From: Micromonospora narathiwatensis
Lineage (GTDB): Bacteria; Actinomycetota; Actinomycetes; Mycobacteriales; Micromonosporaceae
DNA: 64,000 nt
Direction: 5' to 3'
Assembly (NCBI RefSeq): GCF_900089605.1
Contig: NZ_LT594324.1
Coordinates: forward strand, 1,054,001 to 1,118,000
Position 1 is the stretch's first letter. Each line of letters starts with the position of its first letter. The notes under the pieces were generated by a model. That model was not told the origin of the DNA. It did no database searches and saw only the letters and a program-made list of their open reading frames with translations. A program made the translations under genes and the position numbers. Below are positions 36,473 to 47,000 of this stretch, one piece after another.

Positions 36473-39400
36473 ATGACGAGCGACAGCGGTAGCTGGTGGA
36501 TCGATGATCCCATCTCGACACCAGACGACGAAAGTCTGGGGCGCATGCCGTTCGTGCGCCGGGTTGCTGAACTGCTCGACGAGATCGCCAGCCGGCCCAG
36601 CAGCACAGTGGTTGCTTTGGTAGGCCCCTGGGGGAGCGGCAAGACCAGCACGGCCAATCTGGTGCTTGATGCCCTCGACCCGGATCAGTGGGGCATCTCT
36701 CGGCTAAATCCTTGGGCCATGGGATCTGCCGAAGCGATCGTGGCCGAGCTACTCGGGGCGATTCGCAGTTCGCTGCCGAAGAAGGCAAAGGAAGCGCGGA
36801 AGAAGCTCAAGTCCTATGCGGCGTACGCAGCGCCGCTGCTCTCGCTGATCCCCGTCGCCGGCGACACGCTGAAAGACGTCAGCGACATGGCACTGAAGCG
36901 GCTGGAGGGCGAAAGCACACTACAGGCCCAGTTCGAGCAGCTGAGCGACGAGCTGCGAAGCCTCGCTCGGCCGATCCTCGTGTTCATCGATGACGTCGAC
37001 CGACTGCAACCTGACGAACTGCTGGCACTGTTCCGAGCGATCCGGGTACTAGGCCGGTTGCCGTACGTGCACTACGCCGTCGCATATGATCAGCGCACCA
37101 TCGTCGACCTGCTCAAGGCAACCCCGATCGCTCGAGAGCGGGAGGATCGAGCACTCGCCTTCCTAGAGAAGATCGTCACGCTTCGGATTGACCAGCCGCT
37201 CATCCGGGCGGAGCAATCCGAGCTGCTATTCAACGATGGACTAACGAAGCTGCTCACGGACTTGCAGGCCACCCTGGGCAACGAGGAGCGCCGAAGGCTG
37301 TCCGACGAGTGGGAACTGCTGCTATCCGCCGACCTAGCCGAGCCGCGCAGCGTCAGCCGGTTCATCGCACAACTGCGGGTCTACCTACCGCTGGTCGGCC
37401 TCGGCGACGTCGACCTGGTCGACTACCTGGTTGTGACCCACCTGCGCTCCATGTATCCCGCTGCGTACCAAGCCCTTGCTGCCGACCGGTCGTGGCTAGC
37501 GGCGTCTGCTGGCTACGGAGATGATTCATGCCTTGCACCTTGGAGGGACGGCAGCCGGCTGGCAAAGATGGAACTCCCGGCGGCGCAGCACGACAGGTTG
37601 CTCGCCGCAATTCAGCGGCTCTTCCCCGTACTCAAGCCTGCGGAACGCCGCGAGGTACGGCGCCGCGGCGTCAACAACCCGGACTACGTCGACCGATACT
37701 TCACCTTCGTGCTCGGCGAGGCCGACGCCACCGACGCAGTTCTACTGAACGCAATGCGCGACTGGAGTCGGGGACAAGCCGGTACGGGCACAGACCTGCT
37801 GATCAGCATGCTGACGCCCAACGCCGAGGATAGGGACGCCTGCGCGCGCAGCGCTAGCGTGATCCGCCGTCTGGAGGCACTCACCGACCAACTGCCCACT
37901 AACGACGCGGAGATACTGCTGCGCAACGTCCTGCGCTATCTGCCGTTGCCGGCCGGTCCGGGGCTGGTCCTCGGTGGGCCCGACGCTGCCGTGATCAGCT
38001 GGATCTCCCGTTTGCTGCTGGCCGTCGACGACGTCGACGTGCCTAGCCTGCTTGCCGTAATAGACGGGCGGGGGATCCCCGCGCTGGTCGACTTCCTGCG
38101 GTCGCTGCCCGACAGGAAGCCTTCCGCCGAGGTCGGGCGGCTAAGCCGGCTGCTCGATGAAAGCGCAGAGCATGGATGGCAGGCATTCCTTGGACACGTA
38201 GAAAGCGGCGACGCAGCCCCGGACGCGCCGACGGAGAGCCTGTTCGCACTCGTCGAGAATCTCCTTGGCACGAAGGAGACGGATCGCCGGCTGCGGTCCG
38301 CGGTCGACGACGGCACCTCCATCTCCGGCCTCGCGGCCCGCCTCGTCCGGGTGGGCGCCGAGGTCTCGTCGGGTCAGCCCGTGATCATCGACCTCGACGC
38401 CGCTTCGCTGATTCAGCGCCTCGGTGATGCCCGAGTGTTGGAGGGGCGCCCTGCCCTAGAAGCAGACGCGGGAAGCGAGACCGTCGACCGGCAGGATCTC
38501 GCTTGGGCAAGTCGGCGGAGAACCGCGGCGCGCCTCCTGGTCGACGCCCTGGCGAACCCATCGCGCTCCCGGGTCCCGTCCCTGCCCACCGATGTTCCCG
38601 AGCCCTTCACCAACTACCGCGTTAACCCCCTGGAGGCGCCGAATGGCGAGGTTCCGGACCTGGGGATCTCGGTGACCGTCCTCGTGTCGGCCGGCGAATC
38701 GCTGCCGATGACCAACCTTGCAGCGCCGGGACCGTTCGGAGACGAGCGTGAGGCGATCATCCAGAACGAACTGCGCAACGGTGGCGTCAACCATTGGCTG
38801 GAGGTCACAGCCGCAACGGCCTGGCCGCTCATAGCCGATCAGTGGCAGATTAGCGACGGCGGCGATGGCCGGACCGTGACAAAAGCAGCCGTTGCTCTGC
38901 GCTCCAAGGACGAGACGACGACCGGCGGATGGCGGCAGGAGACGCCCATCCTGGCGGGTGCACAGATCCGGACCGGGGCCACGAACCCGGGCGGTGTCGA
39001 GCCGTTCCTTGTCGCGGACTTCGCGGTCGGATTGTGGCTCACCGAGCTGACAGCCGATCGGCGGCCGGATCCCCGGCGGCACGACAGCCGGCCGCTGCCA
39101 GCCGCGCTCTCGCTGGCCGAGTTGTATACCTTGCTCATCGAAGTGATGACTGGTGCCATCAGGTCCGCGGCCGTGCTCCATGCTCGTCTGATTGAGCGGG
39201 GCGAGCCGGAGCCGTCGATGATCATCAAGGTAGCGATGGAGGCGGGCACGGGGGTCGACGCCGTGGTTGATCTCAGCAAGGAGGAACGGGTAGGGACGGG
39301 CGGATCCCGGCCGCAGATCCAAGTTGGCCACTTCCGGTTCTCGACGCCCGACGCTCAAGACGTCGATAAGTTCAACGAGCAGGCCCGCTCGGCAGTTCTG

Positions 39401-39478
39401 GCGCTTATGGGGGAATGGCTACTTCGCTCCGGATACCGGAGGTACGAGGACGTGTTGCTGAGTCTTCCGGGCGGCTGA
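36473..39478 (+). CDS. KAP-family P-loop NTPase, 1001 aa
   Basis: The ATG at 36473 was chosen because the family N-terminus (DDPISTPDDESLGRMPFVRRV) begins here; the open frame further upstream reads through the WD40 scrap. The KAP NTPase has Walker A GPWGSGKT (51-58), the following LNPW, and Walker B ILVFIDDVDRL (168-178). A short hydrophobic stretch between the two (SYAAYAAPLLSLIPVAG) fits the membrane insert typical of KAP proteins. The long helical C-terminal half (about 400-1001) is not recognised. KAP NTPases include PifA-type phage-exclusion proteins, so a membrane-linked defence role is plausible. Confidence 0.85.
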   Translation: MTSDSGSWWIDDPISTPDDESLGRMPFVRRVAELLDEIASRPSSTVVALVGPWGSGKTSTANLVLDALDPDQWGISRLNPWAMGSAEAIVAELLGAIRSSLPKKAKEARKKLKSYAAYAAPLLSLIPVAGDTLKDVSDMALKRLEGESTLQAQFEQLSDELRSLARPILVFIDDVDRLQPDELLALFRAIRVLGRLPYVHYAVAYDQRTIVDLLKATPIAREREDRALAFLEKIVTLRIDQPLIRAEQSELLFNDGLTKLLTDLQATLGNEERRRLSDEWELLLSADLAEPRSVSRFIAQLRVYLPLVGLGDVDLVDYLVVTHLRSMYPAAYQALAADRSWLAASAGYGDDSCLAPWRDGSRLAKMELPAAQHDRLLAAIQRLFPVLKPAERREVRRRGVNNPDYVDRYFTFVLGEADATDAVLLNAMRDWSRGQAGTGTDLLISMLTPNAEDRDACARSASVIRRLEALTDQLPTNDAEILLRNVLRYLPLPAGPGLVLGGPDAAVISWISRLLLAVDDVDVPSLLAVIDGRGIPALVDFLRSLPDRKPSAEVGRLSRLLDESAEHGWQAFLGHVESGDAAPDAPTESLFALVENLLGTKETDRRLRSAVDDGTSISGLAARLVRVGAEVSSGQPVIIDLDAASLIQRLGDARVLEGRPALEADAGSETVDRQDLAWASRRRTAARLLVDALANPSRSRVPSLPTDVPEPFTNYRVNPLEAPNGEVPDLGISVTVLVSAGESLPMTNLAAPGPFGDEREAIIQNELRNGGVNHWLEVTAATAWPLIADQWQISDGGDGRTVTKAAVALRSKDETTTGGWRQETPILAGAQIRTGATNPGGVEPFLVADFAVGLWLTELTADRRPDPRRHDSRPLPAALSLAELYTLLIEVMTGAIRSAAVLHARLIERGEPEPSMIIKVAMEAGTGVDAVVDLSKEERVGTGGSRPQIQVGHFRFSTPDAQDVDKFNEQARSAVLALMGEWLLRSGYRRYEDVLLSLPGG

Positions 39479-39996
39479 TCGGTCGCCTGTCGGCGATCAC
39501 GCTATTCGCGCTCGTCACCGCCGCCTACTGGGAACCGGCCCTTCAGGAGGATGTGCGCCAGCTCGTTCGGGCTCGGCAGGACGCGGCTGTTGCGGCGGAT
39601 CGGCTGGTCGCGATCGAGGAGTCGCTGCCGCATCTGATGCCCATCACTCCTGGCTGCCGCGCCGGCGACCGCGCTGTGGCCGCGCGGCGCCGGCCCGCGC
39701 GACCAGGGCGACGACGAGGAACCAAGCCGCCCAGGAAGCGCCGCTGGTGGCGGCGGCGCGGCTAGCGCGACAGGTGCTCGTCGGGCGGCAACACCCAGGC
39801 CAACTCGGCAATCCTATCCTAGGACGCTCTGCAGGCAGTGTTCTCCTCAACAGTGCAGCCTGGACAGGCCGGCAGGGCGGCCCCTTGACCGCTCGCCATA
39901 ACGGACCCGGTAACGCGGTGAACGAATGTCTGGGCTGGGTGGCCCCTCTGCTGCCTGATCAGCGACCGGATCTCCTTTCGGAGGGCGGCAAGCTGG
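39479..39996. other. 518-bp stretch without a convincing gene
   Basis: A plus-strand frame (39415-39765) overlaps the end of the KAP gene by 64 bp and becomes Arg-rich low complexity. I do not accept it as a gene. The minus strand between 39819 and 40010 may hold the frameshifted tail of the next gene. Confidence 0.45.
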
Positions 39997-40314
39997 TCAC
40001 CGGGCACCTCCCGAGTAGCCGTGCTCACGCACCACGTCGACGACCACCTGCGCGACAACCGGGACTCTGCGGTCGACCGCTGGCGCGGGGAACAGGCGGT
40101 CCATCAGCGTGAGACACCGTCGGCACGTCGGTGCGAACGCCGGCTCCCGGTGCCTGCTCAGCGTGCCGTCGTCACCGCCGACCATCAGCGCCCAGGCCCG
40201 GCCGCCCATCGTCGTGTGCTCCCAGATCGGCTCTCGCAGCGCCTGAACGTCATACCGCCGCCCGACTGCATCCCGCTCGCTGTCTCCGCTCGTGAGGCTT
40301 GCTGGGCCAGACAC
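39997..40314 (-). CDS. small CxxC hypothetical protein, possibly frameshifted
   Basis: 105 aa from a GTG at 40314; an in-frame TGA lies just upstream. The sequence contains REPIWEHTTMGGRAWALMV and a C-R-R-C pair (PTCRRCLTLMD), like small actinobacterial conserved proteins. After HGYSGGAR it stops. The -1/+1 neighbouring frame continues sensibly as TREVPGDQLAALRKEIRSLI to 39819, so one lost or gained base near 40015 may have truncated it. Function unknown. Confidence 0.5.
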   Translation of the reverse strand: MSGPASLTSGDSERDAVGRRYDVQALREPIWEHTTMGGRAWALMVGGDDGTLSRHREPAFAPTCRRCLTLMDRLFPAPAVDRRVPVVAQVVVDVVREHGYSGGAR

Positions 40315-40440
40315 GCTGCCGTCGGGCTCGTAGAGTCAGTCGCCGACGCGGGGGGTCGGAATCTGCCGTTGTCGCCGGCATGGCACAACCTTCCCCGCCT
40401 GACAGCGTGGCCCGACCGCCATCGCCGCGAACGGCAGGAG

Positions 40441-41544
40441 TCAGCCATCCACCACGGTCGCGGTGCTTTTCTGGTCGAAATGAATGACGAGCGGAATGAA
40501 AGAGGTGCGGAGGGCGATACCAGGCTGGCGATCGGGAGCGCCGCCGCCGGGCGGTGTGGTCACTGGATGCCGTATGCCCACGACCGGGTCACCGAGCAGT
40601 TCGTCGGGCGTAGGACCCAGCAAAGGCGTCGGCGCCGGATGCGGCGTGGTGCGACGGCCGGCGAAATGACGCTCGGCCGCGATGTGGAACATGGCGGCAT
40701 GAGTGCGGGCGAGCATCCAGCTTTCGGCCAGCAGCGTCGCAGGCGGAAGGTTCAGGGTCGTCATTTCCAAGCCCTGCTTGCGGCCTGCGGCCCTCGGTCG
40801 TGACAGGTGTGTCACCGACAATCCGTCGATCAGGCTGTGGGTGCCTGAGCCGGTCAGAGCGCTGAGGGGCATCGTCCCATCCGGGTCCGGGCCGTTCTTG
40901 GTGAATATCGCCAACAGGTCGTTGCGAGCGCGAACTGCCATTCCGTGCTTGATCTTGTTGTAGCCGGCGTTGAGATCAATAGGTTCGCTAGAGAGTAGTA
41001 GAAGCATTGCTCGCTGCAACCAGGCCGCCATGACGTTGAGGGCGGTCGTGTTTGCTTCATCCGGCGGGCTGGTTTGCGCAGCGGAGGCTGGTAGTACCAG
41101 CTTCCAGAAGGTGGCATGGCCATCATCGCTCGACAGGTGAGCGGAAGCCTGATCAACGAGGGTCGCGGTCTGGGTCGGGCCGTCACACAGCGCGCTCCAC
41201 ACGCAACGTGGCGCGCCAGCCGGTGAGGGCGCCACCGCCAGTGCGTGGTAGAGCCGCACTAGAGTCTCGGCGGCATGGTGGCGGGCGGCGAACGCCTCGG
41301 TGGCCACATGCAGGTCACGGTCAGCATCGGTAAACGAGGCGGCATCAGACTCGTGACCCGCGCCCAACCCGGCGATGCACGTAGCCAGGCGGTTCGACTG
41401 GCCGGCCGCTGGCACGTCGGCGGACGTTAGCAGCGAGGCTATTCGAGCAGCCATATGCGCCAACGGTCGGGATCCGAAGAACTCGTCATCCAGCGCCACC
41501 GCCTGCTCCGCGGTCAGCGCCTGGCCTCGCGGCTGGGTGAACAC
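40441..41544 (-). CDS. hypothetical protein, 367 aa, helical
   Basis: The open frame extends to 41946, but the GTG at 41544 has AAGGAG ten bases upstream and begins the region with good codon bias (MFTQPRGQALTAEQAVALDD). The protein is mainly helical. A segment LSSEPIDLNAGYNKIKHGMA near the middle carries a Y-N-x-x-K-H-G motif reminiscent of some HEPN-like families. I cannot confirm that fold. No neighbours appear functionally linked. Unknown function; a defence role is only suggested by location. Confidence 0.6.
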   Translation of the reverse strand: MFTQPRGQALTAEQAVALDDEFFGSRPLAHMAARIASLLTSADVPAAGQSNRLATCIAGLGAGHESDAASFTDADRDLHVATEAFAARHHAAETLVRLYHALAVAPSPAGAPRCVWSALCDGPTQTATLVDQASAHLSSDDGHATFWKLVLPASAAQTSPPDEANTTALNVMAAWLQRAMLLLLSSEPIDLNAGYNKIKHGMAVRARNDLLAIFTKNGPDPDGTMPLSALTGSGTHSLIDGLSVTHLSRPRAAGRKQGLEMTTLNLPPATLLAESWMLARTHAAMFHIAAERHFAGRRTTPHPAPTPLLGPTPDELLGDPVVGIRHPVTTPPGGGAPDRQPGIALRTSFIPLVIHFDQKSTATVVDG

Positions 41545-42220
41545 CCCTACACATCTCCTTGTACGCAGCACGATCCGCCAACCGTTGTACCGCCTGACAT
41601 CGTTTCCAACAAACTTAAATTGACGGCTCGCACTGGTTGTAGCGACCGCTGGCAGTGGGGCGAACAGCGAAGCACATCTCCCTGTCCCATAGCATCGGCT
41701 GCTATCGAATCGATCCGCTGGCGCCCCGGCGCGGTCGCGACGGCCCTGGGCTGCGCAGGGATCCTTGCGCGGGTCCGGAGTTGCTGCGTTTGCTGCGCGG
41801 TGCCGATCCCCATCCCGGCTCGGTGACGCGCTCCCCGCGGTCGCGGCGGCATCACCTGATCCGACGAGCCCGGCCGTGATAGCGCGACAGGTGCTGACCG
41901 AGCGCCGGGCCCTGCCACGACGGGCCGCACTGACACAGGTGGCCACTGATCGACGAGTTTACGAAATCGACAGGGTCCTCGCGAACGCCGACCTGATCCA
42001 CGCCTCAGCAGCTACCGTCGTTGCCCAATGGGATAAAACGGCCGGACCGGACTTGGCATGTGCAGGGCCTGATGGTCACCCGCAAGGGTCGTGCCGGCCA
42101 TCTACGTCGGCATACCCGGGTGCTTTTCTGCACGGCAGAGACCATCGGTACCGAGTTCAGCAGCACTCGTCGTTGGTGACGTTCTGGCGTTGTGCCTGCC
42201 GAGAATTCCACTCAGGCAGG
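41545..42220. other. 676-bp stretch without a convincing gene
   Basis: Open frames here are composition artefacts. The stretch abuts the dead transposase and may include the end of that element, but no terminal inverted repeat was found by eye. Confidence 0.45.
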
Positions 42221-43324
42221 TCAGGCGGGATGTTCGTACTCGTGAAGGATGCCGCCGAGGCGGCCACGTCGGTGGATGTTCAGGTGGGCGAGCCGGTCCG
42301 GGTCGGTGATCGGTTTGGGTAGTGGTGCGAGTGGACGGGCGTTGGCGATGCCCTGGTGCGGCCGGTGCTCGTTGTGGAAGATCTCGAACTCGCGCAGCAC
42401 GTGCAGCAGGTGGTGTTGGTTCCAGGTCAGTCTGCGATCGAGCAGCTCCCGGCGGCAGGTCCGCACCCAGCGTTCCATGATCGCGTTCATTCGGGGCATC
42501 CGGACGCCGCTGCGCACGACCGTGGCCCCCGCGTTGCGAGGATCTGGTCGAACAGCGCTGGGTACTTCCCGTCCCGGTCGCGGACGAGGTACCGGACGTT
42601 CGACGCGACGTACTGCAGGTCCATGACCAGGTTCTGGGCGGCCTGGGTCACCCAGGCGGCGGTCGGGTGCGCGGTCGCGCAGAGGATCCAGATGCGGCGG
42701 CTGGCGTGCTCGATGGCCGCGAGGATGCGCATCCTCGTGCTGATGAGCGTGATCGTCAGGATGAAGTCTGCTGCCAGAAGCGCCTCGGTCTGCGCGCGCA
42801 GGAACTGCGTGCAGGTCGTGGCGGCCCGGTCCGGGGCGGGATCGATGTCGGCCTCGCGCAGGATCTCCCAGACTGTGGACGCGGCGACTTTCACTCCCAG
42901 GGTTGAGGTTGAGCAGTTCGCCGTGCACCCGCCGATACCCCCACGACGGGTTCTTCCGCGCCAGGCGCAGCGCCAGTGCGCGGGTCGAGCGTACGGTGCG
43001 CGGCCGGCCTCGCCGGCGCAGCCGCGACGTCGCCGCGTGGCGACGTGCGGCGAGGTCGCGATGCCACCGCAGGGTTGTGTCGGGACGTACCAGCAGCCGC
43101 AGACGGTGCATTGGGGGCCTCGGGAGGCGGTATAGCAGCGCGGTCAGCAACGCCCGATCGGCTGTTTCGAACCGGACGCGTCGCTCGCCGAGCTGACGCT
43201 GCAGCACCGCGAGCTGGTGGCGTAACGCGAGGATCTCTGCGTCATTGTCCTGGTCGCTGCCCGGCAACAGCCGCAGTAGTGCGACGACGTTCGTGAGGCC
43301 CAGGTACGCAAGTCGCAGCAGCAC
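42221..43324 (-). pseudogene. IS3/IS481-like integrase-core transposase with two frameshifts
   Basis: The N-terminal part (LALRHQLAVLQRQLGERRVR, then HGELLNL) and the C-terminal part (RMNAIMERWVRTCRRELLD, HNEHRPHQGIANARPL) lie in one frame. The middle (VAASTVWEILREADIDPAPD, then YLVRDRDGKYPALFDQILA) lies in another, between about 42900 and 42535. Putting the frames together restores an rve-type DDE transposase of normal length with the DRDGKY and final Glu segments. Two compensating shifts make it inactive unless programmed frameshifting occurs, which is unlikely at these sites. Confidence 0.85.
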
Positions 43325-43730
43325 GACCCGGCATCATCGCGCAGCCATCAACGGAGATGGGAAAGGAGGCCCGCGTCGGAGAACGAGGCAAGATCGGTTC
43401 CCAGGCCCGAACAGCCTCTGAGCAGCCCGGACGTATTTTCTCGGCAGGCACCGGGCTTGCCGGCTGGTCCCGCCTGTGTCGTCGCCGCCCGGCGGTTGCT
43501 GGCCCAGCTTCAGGCTCGGACAAGGTCAATTCGGGCCCGGCCGCCGGCCCCCGGCCGCTCGGCGGCGTGGGGTATGGATGGTTAGGGCAAACTCGGCTTC
43601 CGCCGTCGTCGGAGAGCTCATCAGCTCGTTCCTGGTGTCCGTTCGTTCGGAGAGTGGGCACGCTGGTGGTGGTGCGGATGAGGTTGACTTGCTCTGATCA
43701 TGCGACGGATACCGTGGGAGGGGTTCCAGC
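43325..43730. other. 406-bp stretch without a convincing gene
   Basis: It holds the promoter and the GGGAGGGG ribosome site of the trypco2 gene at its right end. Nothing else was recognised. Confidence 0.5.
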
Positions 43731-44042
43731 GTGGACGGTGGGATCGAGCTGGCTGATCTGCTTTGGCAGCTACGGCATGAGCTGAGCCGAGCAATGTGGG
43801 CCGGTGAACGCACGGACCTACGTTTCGAGGCTGGGCCAGTGGAGTTGGAGCTCACGGTGGCAGTTGAGAAGTCCACCGAGCCTGGGGTGAAGGCGAAGTT
43901 CCTGGTGGTGGAGGCGGAAATGGGTGGGCGGCGGGCGTCGACGGTCACGCAGCGTATCCATTTGACTCTGCATCCACGGTTGGCTGATGCCCCGGAGCGC
44001 TCGCCTCTGATCGCAGGGCGTTCCGAGGATGGCGAGCGGTGA
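43731..44042 (+). CDS. trypco2-family protein (trypsin-co-occurring domain 2)
   Basis: 103 aa from a GTG with GGGAGGGG upstream. The pattern IELADLLWQLRHELSRAMW, LRFEAGPVELELTVAVEK, VKAKFLVVEAE and THRV-like TQRIHLTLHP is that of the trypco2 domain, a small alpha+beta module found beside trypsin-like proteases in predicted biological-conflict systems. The downstream protease gene starts 17 bp after its stop, or overlaps it if an earlier ATG at 44029 is used, so the two are cotranscribed. It is probably the protease's recognition or adaptor partner. Confidence 0.85.
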   Translation: MDGGIELADLLWQLRHELSRAMWAGERTDLRFEAGPVELELTVAVEKSTEPGVKAKFLVVEAEMGGRRASTVTQRIHLTLHPRLADAPERSPLIAGRSEDGER

Positions 44043-44058
44043 GCGGCCGGAGCATGCG

Positions 44059-47000
44059 ATGACTGATGGCGTAACGCTTTCAGCCCGCGAGCCTTCGAAG
44101 GCCCTGGATGGGCGGCGAGTCGCCGAGGTGATATCCATCCGTAGGGACGGATCTACGCATCGTGGCTCGGGCTATCGGGTTCGTGATCGGCTGGTTCTTA
44201 CAGCGGCCCACATCGTGAGCGATGCCATGGAGGTGACGGTCCGGTTCGACGCTGACCAGTCGGGCGAGTGGTCAGCGCCAACGACTGTCGCATGGTGTGA
44301 TCCATCGGCAGACGTGGTGCTGTTGCGGCTGGAGCGGGTCGACGGCCCGCCCGAGGTGGTGCCGGTGCGGTTCGGCCATCTCGCGCGCCGGGCCGAGCAG
44401 GTAGAGGCACACCTGGTCGGCTTTCCTCGATGGAAGCTACGCAGGCACTCAGATGGCAGTTGGATTCGAGAAGCGCATCACGCAGTGGGTACTGTTGCAG
44501 GGCTGTCCAATTCCAGGTCGGGCACCTTGGAAGTCACCGTTGATCCGCCCGCGGAAGATCCGGATCCGGCTGTGTCGCCGTGGGAGGCGATGTCCGGGAC
44601 TGCGGTGTGGGTCGCGGGGTACGTCGTAGGCGTTGTTTCGGCACATCACCGTCAGGAAGGTCTGGGCCGCCTAACCGCTGTACGGCTGGAATCCCTCGCG
44701 AGCAGCGAACCAGCGAACATCCTCGGCTTTCCTGATGGTGCCGAAGTGCTGGCGGACGTCCTCGCCTTGGTCGATCGGGCCGATGCGGGACCGTCTCGGG
44801 CCACGCATTCTGGCGGATCCTTAAAGCTGGATCCCGTCAGTCGAGCCGATGCGCTGATGCGAGGCCCTCTTGAGGCGATTGGCCTTGCTGCAGAGGTGGC
44901 CGTCGCCGCAGGAATGGAGCAAGAACACCCTCAACTCGCCGGAGAGACCTATCTCCGGGTAGCGGAAAGCTTGGGGGTCCACCGCTACCCTGGTCATTCA
45001 ATGCTGATGAAGAGGCGCGCAGTACGAGCCTTCACAGCAGCAGGGGAGAAAGATCGCGCTGCTGCAAATTTGGTGACGATGATTGAGGAGGCTACCCTCA
45101 CCGGAGGAGGTTCGGAGGACGGAGGCTACGAAGTTCACGAACTTCGGAAAATACTTCGGGAAGGCCGCCTATCAGAAGAATCGGTTGAGCGTGCGAATGC
45201 CGCGCTAGCTCTATTCGAAGCCTTTCAGCATCCCTTTGACGACCTCAGTAATCTGGCGGCAGCCGTTGACATCCTGGCTGCGAAGAGGGTTTCGTCGCTT
45301 CCGACTTATGTCCTCGCCCTTGGCGAGGCCGCAATTGCAAGTGACCAAGCCTCCGTGGTCGCGGGGCGGAATGCGGTTTTTGGTCAAGCGGCCGACTTAT
45401 CCCCCGATCCCAAGATTGCTGTCCGCATCCGCCTCTGCATGGCGGAAGCAAACAGCGACTGGTCCAAAATCGTGTCCGAAGCTCGGAGGCACCAGTTACC
45501 GCAGCCCTTGGCGGCGCTCGTAAGTGCTCGATTTGCGCGCCACCTCACCCTTTCTGCCGATCCCGATGAGGCGGCCATCTATTGGGGCGATGCGATTAAT
45601 GGGGGAGCACTTGCTGGACTCGGTCACGACACTGCCGCGTGGTTGTACTCCATTAGAGAGAATTCGCTGCGTTATGGCCCTATAACAGAGGAAACGGAAA
45701 CACATTACCTCGCCCAGGTGATGAAGGCCGTAGGTGGGGAACCGCTCCTGCCGGCATCTCGCGATCATCTCGCTGATGCCACAGCGGCTCTGCTAAACAA
45801 GAGGCTTGTACAGGCGGTACGAGCCTCCCGACGAGCATTGCGGGACGCCGTTTCGGCGGCCCATTTGATGGACGAGATCCGCGCCAGCAATGTACTTGCT
45901 GACGCGTATGTCGCAGCAGGTGAAGCGAAGCGAGCTGCGATCCTCTATATCAAGATTGGGAACGCTGAGGCCGTCGTTGAACTCATTAAAAAAATGGACG
46001 ATTCCTACGGCGACTTGTCGCGATTCTTTGCGGATGCCGCGCCTTGGAGGCGTGCCGCTTCATATAAGGCGATGGCCGCACAATCTGACTTGGCGCCAGA
46101 TGGCGATGTAGAACCTCAGACGGCAGCTGCCCTCGGCGACTTTGAGGCGTATCTCCAGGGACGGATCCGTCAGAGTCGGAGGGCTTCGAGTGTGGGCTTG
46201 GCTGCGCTAGGTCTGATCTCTAAGCTCATCGGCCGCGCCTCCCGTGACCAAGCAGTTAGATTGCTCGCCATCCTTGATCCGTTGGTGCCGCGCGAGGCAG
46301 ACAGTCATCTGCACACGGACGATTTCCATGTCGCCGCTTTGGTCGGGATTCTTGAAGGTCATCCGGATCTAGCCGAGCCTGCCGGTAAACAACTACTAGA
46401 CCTGCTTGAGCTCGGTCATCCGATCTCTGATCAAGTCGCCAATGTAGCTGCTGACGTGATCGATGCGAACATAGAAGTCTTCTCCGCTCGCCTAGAGTCG
46501 GCTGCTGCTAGCGGGAGCGTGGCTGCCGCGAAACTCTTGGTCCGGATCGACAAGGAGCCCCCGGATCCTGCAATCGCCAGATCCGCTTACGCTCGTCTGA
46601 CCGCAGCATACAGGCAGCCACCCGGAGTGTTCGCTCACGGCATCGACCTGGCAACCCCAGCCTTGCTTGTGCGGCACCTACCGGAAGGCGAGCGTGAGGC
46701 TGCGGCGCAAGCGCTTTTGGACCGTGCGCTTGATCGGAGCGAAATTGCAGCTAACAGGAGGGAGGCGCTCAATGCTTTGAAGGCGTTACGGGATGTTGTA
46801 TCGCCAGGCAAGCGTGACGAGTTGTTCGAGACGGCAATGTCGTTCGCGGAAGGCAGTCAAGACGGAAGTGCAATGGATGATGTCTTTGCGGGGCCGGCGC
46901 ATCCCCTAAGCCAGTTCAGGGTCTCGTTCGGACGCGCTAGCCTGGTAATTCCCGGCCTACAACTAGCGGCGACATGTGCATCGCCGGAGCAAGCCGCCCG

